NCBI GenBank assembly: GCA_015493425.1
Contig: WGDG01000064.1
Span: 1 to 10,251, forward strand
Source: Sulfurovum sp.
GTDB lineage: Bacteria; Campylobacterota; Campylobacteria; Campylobacterales; Sulfurovaceae
Length of the DNA: 10,251 bases
Direction of reading: 5' to 3'
In this document: positions 6,704 through 10,251 of the stretch, one piece after another
Position numbering within the stretch: the first letter of the stretch is position 1
Layout of the letters: every line of letters begins with the position of its first letter
The notes under the pieces: generated by a model
What the model saw: the letters and a program-made list of their open reading frames with translations, nothing else
Database searches by the model: none
Told to the model about the DNA's origin: nothing
Program-made: the position numbers and the translations under genes

Positions 6704-7150
6704 TTAACCGAACATTTTACCAAGCATACCCATGGCACCCTCAGCACCGCCAACCTGCCCAAGCATCTGATCGATAATATTCTCTTCACCGGAAGTTGCC
6801 TGGTCGATCACCTGCGGCAGGGCATCGGCAAGCGCCTGCAGCGCACTGCCCTCTTCAAGTCCAAGCCCAGAGGCAAACTGCGAAACCTTCTCAGAACCCA
6901 GCAGTGCGCTCACCTGTTCAGGGTCAATCGATTTGTTCTCACCATTGCCAAGCCATGAACCGACAATTTCACCCAGTCCGTTCTCTGAAAGACCGGAAAC
7001 AAATGTTGAAAGATCAAGTCCGCCGTCCTCATTCTGAATCAGAGAACCGATCGCATTGGCAACATTGTCAAGATCGAGTCCTGTTGTCGCATCGTCACTG
7101 TTGTTCTGTATGAGCTGGGCACCCATTTGGAAAAGTTCATTCAAGTCCAT
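6704..7150 (-). CDS. YidB family protein (DUF937-related)
   Basis: This is a 148-residue soluble, acidic, glycine-rich protein without signal peptide or membrane segment. Seen: residues about 61-118 carry the YidB-family block: GSWLGNGENKSIDPEQVSAL, then LGSEKVSQFASGLGL and ALADALPQVID. The N-terminal 55 residues repeat short Asp/Leu/Asn-rich helices (LDLDNVANAIGSLIQ), and the C-terminus is a Gly/Met-rich tail. Family knowledge: YidB-type proteins are widespread and their function is not firmly established. The start is well supported by GGAG five bases before the ATG. It lies 44 nt after the cytochrome-thioredoxin gene on the same strand and could be co-transcribed with it; a large palindrome follows its stop. 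Confidence 0.88.
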   Translation of the reverse strand: MDLNELFQMGAQLIQNNSDDATTGLDLDNVANAIGSLIQNEDGGLDLSTFVSGLSENGLGEIVGSWLGNGENKSIDPEQVSALLGSEKVSQFASGLGLEEGSALQALADALPQVIDQATSGEENIIDQMLGQVGGAEGAMGMLGKMFG

Positions 7151-7194
7151 TTTTGCTCCTTAATATTAAGTTCATTTCCCATTATGACAAAGAA

Positions 7195-7962
7195 TTATCT
7201 GTAAACTCTCTCTTTTATCGATGTCAGCAGAGAAAGAAACTCTTCTTTGGTACCACTCCCCTCCACCATATCTATAATACGCTTCCCATCGGGTGCGATA
7301 AAATAAAAGGACGGTGTTCCCAACCGCTTCATACCAAGCGGCAGCTTTTCGATCAGCAGGTTTTTCCTGACCAATACAAAGTCTTTGTTCAACACTGCTT
7401 TCACTTCGGGCTCAACCATCACATTTCTATCCATCCAGATACACCCGCGACAAAAAGGCAGATACCCTTCAATGAGGATGATCTTCTGATGCTTGCGGGC
7501 AATTTGGAGTGCTTCATCGTAACTGTAGCGTTTGACCCCATGGGCAATCATCATCTTTTCAGCATACTCATACAGAAAATCCGCCAATGCTTCAGTTTCT
7601 TCTTCCGTTACCTTCACCGGAGGCATCTGCCCATACACGTTACGGGCATTTTTGGGCAAAATAGTGTGAAACACTTTGGGATTTTTGAGAAACTGCGTCA
7701 GCCAGTCCTCTATCTCAAACTTCTGTCCTTCTGCATCAAGGGTACGGTCACCTACCTGGTCTTTGATACGAAACGAAAGTTCCGTTACTGTCGGAGCTGT
7801 TAGATTGAGATCTTTGTTATTGTGCTGGTAGTTGACCACCAGTTTGCTTTGGGGAATGTAGTATTCACTGTGGCAGGAAGCGCATTTTTTTTCAAAGACT
7901 GCTTCACCTTGGAGGGCAAAGAGGAAGGTTGCCGCAATGAGCATCAGTCCAACGATTTTCAT
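7195..7962 (-). CDS. Exported cytochrome c-thioredoxin fusion protein
   Basis: This is a 255-residue periplasmic two-domain protein. Seen: signal peptide (about 1-18); a monoheme cytochrome c domain with CASCH (Cys27, Cys30, His31) and a likely distal Met113 in GQMPPV; then a thioredoxin-fold domain (about 145-252). The thioredoxin domain has a CRGC redox pair (Cys171, Cys174) after the strand IILIEGYLPF, a cis-Pro loop GTPSF (Pro217) and an IAPDGKRI strand, resembling the DsbD-gamma or SoxW-like thioredoxins. Inference: the heme domain could exchange electrons with the disulfide pair or report on it, coupling respiration to periplasmic thiol redox. Its ATG overlaps the CvfB stop by four bases, so expression is tied to that gene. 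The domains are confident; the physiological partner is not. Confidence 0.9.
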   Translation of the reverse strand: MKIVGLMLIAATFLFALQGEAVFEKKCASCHSEYYIPQSKLVVNYQHNNKDLNLTAPTVTELSFRIKDQVGDRTLDAEGQKFEIEDWLTQFLKNPKVFHTILPKNARNVYGQMPPVKVTEEETEALADFLYEYAEKMMIAHGVKRYSYDEALQIARKHQKIILIEGYLPFCRGCIWMDRNVMVEPEVKAVLNKDFVLVRKNLLIEKLPLGMKRLGTPSFYFIAPDGKRIIDMVEGSGTKEEFLSLLTSIKERVYR

Positions 7963-8831
7963 TTTTCCTCCTTAAGTGCAATGGCATCTTCGTGCAGTTC
8001 GATTCTCCCCGCATCGATAAGTGCAGTCAGCGTACGCTTGAAATTTTTTTTACTGAGTCCAAATGTTTTGGCAATCGCTTCCGCATCGCTTTTGTAGGTA
8101 AAAGGAAGCCTGCCGTCTGCCTCTTTCAGCAGTTGCAATACTGTGCCTTCCGCAAGCGTAAGCTTTGCCGCTTTGCCGATGGGCTGAAGCGACATATCGA
8201 GCTTTCCGTCTTTTCGGATTGTCTTGATGTAGCCTCTTTTCCTGTCGCCTACCCTAAGCGTCTCGAAAATCTCGTTCTCAAAGAGCATCCCCTCATAGAG
8301 GTTGTCGACAATCACCTTGTAGCCAAGCGGCGTCTTTGCAAGGACGAGCATCTCGCACATCTGGTTTTGCTGCAGCCCTCTTAGGTCACGTTTGAAATAC
8401 TTTCCTATCTTCTGCGTTCCGTAGAGTCTGCCCGTTTTTTCATCCAGACAGACCCGCAGCACATACTTTTTGCCAATGTTAAAATATTCTTTTTGCTGAG
8501 AAAGCGGTACGAAGAGATCTTTGGGAAGCCCCCAGTTGACAAAGGCGCCGTAGCTTTTGTAGTCTACCACCGTGAAATAGCCGTACTCTCCCAGTTTTGC
8601 ATAAGGCATCTTGGTTGTCGCAACCGGACGGTCTTCACTGTCGGTATAGACAAAGACATCGAGCAGACTGCCCATGGGCATCTCGTCTTCCATAATGTAA
8701 ATATTGGGCAGCAGCACTTCTTCGTAGTCTTTGGCACTGAGGTAGTAGCCGTAGTCGGTGTCGCGTTCGATTTTGAGGGTGTTTATTTCGCCGATGCGGA
8801 TGTGGTCGTTCTGTTCTTTTGTCTGGGGCAT
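7959..8831 (-). CDS. cvfB: S1 RNA-binding domain protein, CvfB/YitL family
   Basis: This is a 290-residue cytoplasmic protein resembling CvfB (conserved virulence factor B) along its whole length. Seen: three consecutive S1/OB-like regions at about 12-70, 75-140 and 145-220. Family-typical strings include GEINTLKIERDTDYGYYL, DVFVYTDSEDRPVATT, GAFVNWGLPKDLFVPLSQQ and GKLDMSLQPIGK. The C-terminal winged helix (about 228-285) includes AIAKTFGLSKKNFKRTL. Family knowledge: CvfB binds RNA and influences post-transcriptional gene expression in Staphylococcus. The frame can begin at a GTG at 8864, but the ATG at 8831 is preferred: it has GGA upstream, and the TATAAT at 8880-8885 would place the transcript start only about nine bases before the GTG. 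It heads the run with the cytochrome-thioredoxin gene. Confidence 0.9.
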   Translation of the reverse strand: MPQTKEQNDHIRIGEINTLKIERDTDYGYYLSAKDYEEVLLPNIYIMEDEMPMGSLLDVFVYTDSEDRPVATTKMPYAKLGEYGYFTVVDYKSYGAFVNWGLPKDLFVPLSQQKEYFNIGKKYVLRVCLDEKTGRLYGTQKIGKYFKRDLRGLQQNQMCEMLVLAKTPLGYKVIVDNLYEGMLFENEIFETLRVGDRKRGYIKTIRKDGKLDMSLQPIGKAAKLTLAEGTVLQLLKEADGRLPFTYKSDAEAIAKTFGLSKKNFKRTLTALIDAGRIELHEDAIALKEEK

Positions 8832-8879
8832 GTTTTTCCGTTCATTTTTGTTTGCGTGATACACTCACGGGTTTTGCGT

Positions 8880-8885
8880 ATTATA
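8880..8885 (-). promoter_or_regulatory. Consensus -10 box for cvfB
   Basis: A perfect TATAAT is present on the minus strand about 48 nt upstream of the preferred ATG. No good -35 hexamer is found at 16-18 nt; the upstream DNA is AT-rich. The predicted start is near 8873, which favours the ATG at 8831 over the GTG at 8864. Confidence 0.55.
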
Positions 8886-8925
8886 GCCAAATTATCCAAA
8901 ATGACCTCTCTTAATCGTTGACCAG

Positions 8926-9009
8926 GGTTTCACTCGATAACTCTGGCAGCTGCAAACGGCAGAGCCGCCCTACGGGTTGAGTGCAGCTTTGTCGTCATCG
9001 AGTGAAACC
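8926..9009. repeat. 84-bp element bounded by 13-bp inverted repeats with nested stems
   Basis: GGTTTCACTCGAT (8926-8938) and ATCGAGTGAAACC (8997-9009) are exact inverted copies. Inside lie a second inverted pair AGCTGCA/TGCAGCT (8948-8954 and 8982-8988) and two small hairpins (CGGC-AGA-GCCG at 8957-8967; CCC-TAC-GGG at 8968-8976), giving a branched, cloverleaf-like fold. The interior is more GC-rich than the flanks. No protein or transposase is encoded. Possibilities are a dispersed palindromic repeat (MITE/REP-like), a structured non-coding RNA, or a shared regulatory element for the divergent genes. No target-site duplication was seen. Confidence 0.6.
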
Positions 9010-9074
9010 TTTGTTTTGTCAAAAATACAAAATTGCTACTTTGAAATTCTCATTGCACTCCACACCGCTACACA

Positions 9075-9091
9075 TTTTTTTGCTACACTTC
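9075..9091 (+). promoter_or_regulatory. T-tract plus extended -10 promoter of the msr gene
   Basis: A T-run followed by TGCTACACT (9081-9089) matches the 17-nt element upstream of the nuclease gene exactly. The expected transcript start is near 9096, leaving a leader of about 23 nt that contains the AAAGGA ribosome site eight bases before the ATG at 9119. Confidence 0.6.
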
Positions 9092-9118
9092 GGCTATCCA
9101 TTCCAAAGGAACAAAACG

Positions 9119-10251
9119 ATGAAAATAGCCATACTCTTTTTTACCCTTGCCGTCACCCTCTTTGCCAAGCCGCAGACCATTATCTTTGCAGCCGGCTGCT
9201 TCTGGGGTGTTGAAAAACACTTTGAGCAGATGCCCGGTGTCATCAAAGCTGTCTCCGGCTATGCCGGCGGCAACTACAACAACCCGGACTACCATACCGT
9301 TCTCAAATACCGGCACCATACTCCCAAAGGCATCATCAACCATACAGAATCTGTCAAGGTAGTCTACGATGACAGCAAAATATCCGCGCAAAAACTCATC
9401 AAATCGTTCTGGGAAATGCACGACCCCACACAGAAAAACCGTCAGGGAAACGATGTAGGCAACAATTACCGAAGCGCCATTTACTACACCACGCCGGAAC
9501 AAAAAAAAGCAGCACTCGAAACAAAAGTACACTACCAGAAACTCCTGACCAAAGCGGGCTACGGCACCATCACGACCGAAATCAAACCGCTTGCAAAATT
9601 CTGGCCCGCTGAAACATACCACCAGGACTACCTTAAAAAGAACCCTTCGGGCTACTGCCCCAACCACGCAACAGGCGTGAAGTTCACCGCACAAAAACAA
9701 AAGAGTGACATAATCACACCGCTTGGCGGCAAGGAGATACTTGTCATCACCGCACCCCACTGCCGTTTCTGCGAAGACTTCAAGTTCGATGTACTCGACC
9801 ACTACCACGGCACACTGCCGCTACGTACCGCCGAAGCGAAGCAGCTAAGCGGCTTCAAACTTGATGGCCCCGTCAACGGCACCCCCACGCTTCTCCTCAT
9901 CGAAGACGGAAAAGAAGTCTGGCGCCATGTGGGCTATATGGATGAAAAGGCCTTCTACAAAGCCATCGGTGCATTCAAGCTGGGAACCAAGAGCGAAGCG
10001 TTTCATGTCGCATTCGCAAAAGGGACGGAGAGCCGTTTTTGCAAACGGTACGAAAAGTTCAAACACACCGGTGACGGCGTATTCATCGACACCATCAGCG
10101 GCGATCCGCTCTTTGACACCCGTGACCGTTTCAATTCGGGTTCGGGGTGGCTGAGTTTCTACAAATCCATCAAAGGTGCCGTCATCGAAAAAGAGGACAA
10201 CAGCTACGGCATGCACCGTGTGGAGATCGTTGCACGTAAAAGCGGTGCACA
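9119..10251 (+). CDS. msrAB: Exported MsrA-thioredoxin-MsrB methionine sulfoxide reductase, partial (3' end beyond window)
   Basis: This is a multidomain peptide methionine sulfoxide reductase, open to the right edge (377 codons seen, no stop). Seen: signal peptide (about 1-16). An MsrA domain (about 18-190) has catalytic Cys27 in GCFWG and Cys180 in GYCPNH as probable resolving cysteine. A thioredoxin-like domain (about 200-288) has CRFC (Cys215, Cys218) and a cis-Pro loop GTPTL (Pro256). The start of MsrB (about 295 on) has FIDTISGDPLF, NSGSGWLSF and GMHRVEI. The MsrB part lacks the zinc CxxC pair, as in Neisseria PilB, and has Ser342 where the common resolving cysteine of GCGW sits; Cys308 may replace it. 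The MsrB catalytic cysteine lies beyond the window. The role is reduction of both sulfoxide epimers of oxidised methionine in exported proteins. Confidence 0.92.
   Translation, partial: MKIAILFFTLAVTLFAKPQTIIFAAGCFWGVEKHFEQMPGVIKAVSGYAGGNYNNPDYHTVLKYRHHTPKGIINHTESVKVVYDDSKISAQKLIKSFWEMHDPTQKNRQGNDVGNNYRSAIYYTTPEQKKAALETKVHYQKLLTKAGYGTITTEIKPLAKFWPAETYHQDYLKKNPSGYCPNHATGVKFTAQKQKSDIITPLGGKEILVITAPHCRFCEDFKFDVLDHYHGTLPLRTAEAKQLSGFKLDGPVNGTPTLLLIEDGKEVWRHVGYMDEKAFYKAIGAFKLGTKSEAFHVAFAKGTESRFCKRYEKFKHTGDGVFIDTISGDPLFDTRDRFNSGSGWLSFYKSIKGAVIEKEDNSYGMHRVEIVARKSGA

Noticed and set aside
7153..7803. 216-aa open frame on the plus strand
   Set aside because: It is antisense to the cytochrome-thioredoxin fusion, which has intact heme and CRGC motifs; no family features are seen in the plus-strand product.
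8926..9009. Integron attC site or tRNA gene
   Set aside because: The element is branched and palindromic, but it lacks the attC core pair (RYYYAAC/GTTRRRY) at its ends and has no tRNA T-loop, D-loop or acceptor features.
9083..9808. 241-aa open frame on the minus strand
   Set aside because: It lies wholly opposite the msrAB coding region, whose plus-strand product shows clear MsrA and thioredoxin motifs; the minus-strand product is a valine/phenylalanine-rich shadow.
1..10251. CRISPR array, rRNA, tRNA, or insertion sequence with transposase
   Set aside because: No regularly spaced direct repeats, no rRNA or tRNA signature and no transposase-like protein were found on either strand.

Overview
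The window looks like a chromosomal segment from a Campylobacterota (Epsilonproteobacteria) sulfur- or nitrogen-metabolising bacterium, with Sulfurovum or Sulfurimonas-like organisms the best guess. The basis is moderate-to-low GC, T-tract plus extended -10 promoters, short monoheme c-type cytochromes, a HemJ-type protoporphyrinogen oxidase and a CvfB-type S1 protein. This is inference from gene content and style; no database search was possible.

Region 1-3249 (minus strand) is a signalling block. Read in the direction of transcription, it holds a NarL/LuxR-type response regulator, a 157-nt gap with a perfect 8+8 bp palindrome, a stand-alone receiver protein, a cytoplasmic FIST-domain sensor, and a soluble histidine kinase that runs off the left edge. 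The FIST and kinase genes overlap by ATGA, which suggests that the ligand-sensing module and the kinase work as a pair encoded in separate genes.

Region 3412-8831 is rich in redox and heme genes. A small exported monoheme cytochrome c (plus strand) converges on a minus-strand series. In transcription order, that series is a CvfB-like S1 RNA-binding protein, an exported cytochrome c-thioredoxin fusion (ATGA overlap with CvfB), a YidB-family protein, a long perfect palindrome, an exported endonuclease/exonuclease/phosphatase-fold nuclease with a near-leaderless promoter, HemJ (2 nt after the nuclease) and a DUF2231-like four-helix membrane protein with a long Ala/Lys/Glu-rich tail.

Region 8832-9118 is a divergent intergenic stretch with promoter-like sites for both sides and an 84-bp element bounded by 13-bp perfect inverted repeats, with nested internal stems. 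From 9119 to the right edge (plus strand) there is an exported methionine sulfoxide reductase with the order MsrA - thioredoxin-like - MsrB, truncated by the window before the MsrB catalytic cysteine. The redox genes together suggest periplasmic thiol, heme and methionine-oxidation homeostasis. No mobile-element transposase, CRISPR array, rRNA or tRNA was seen.
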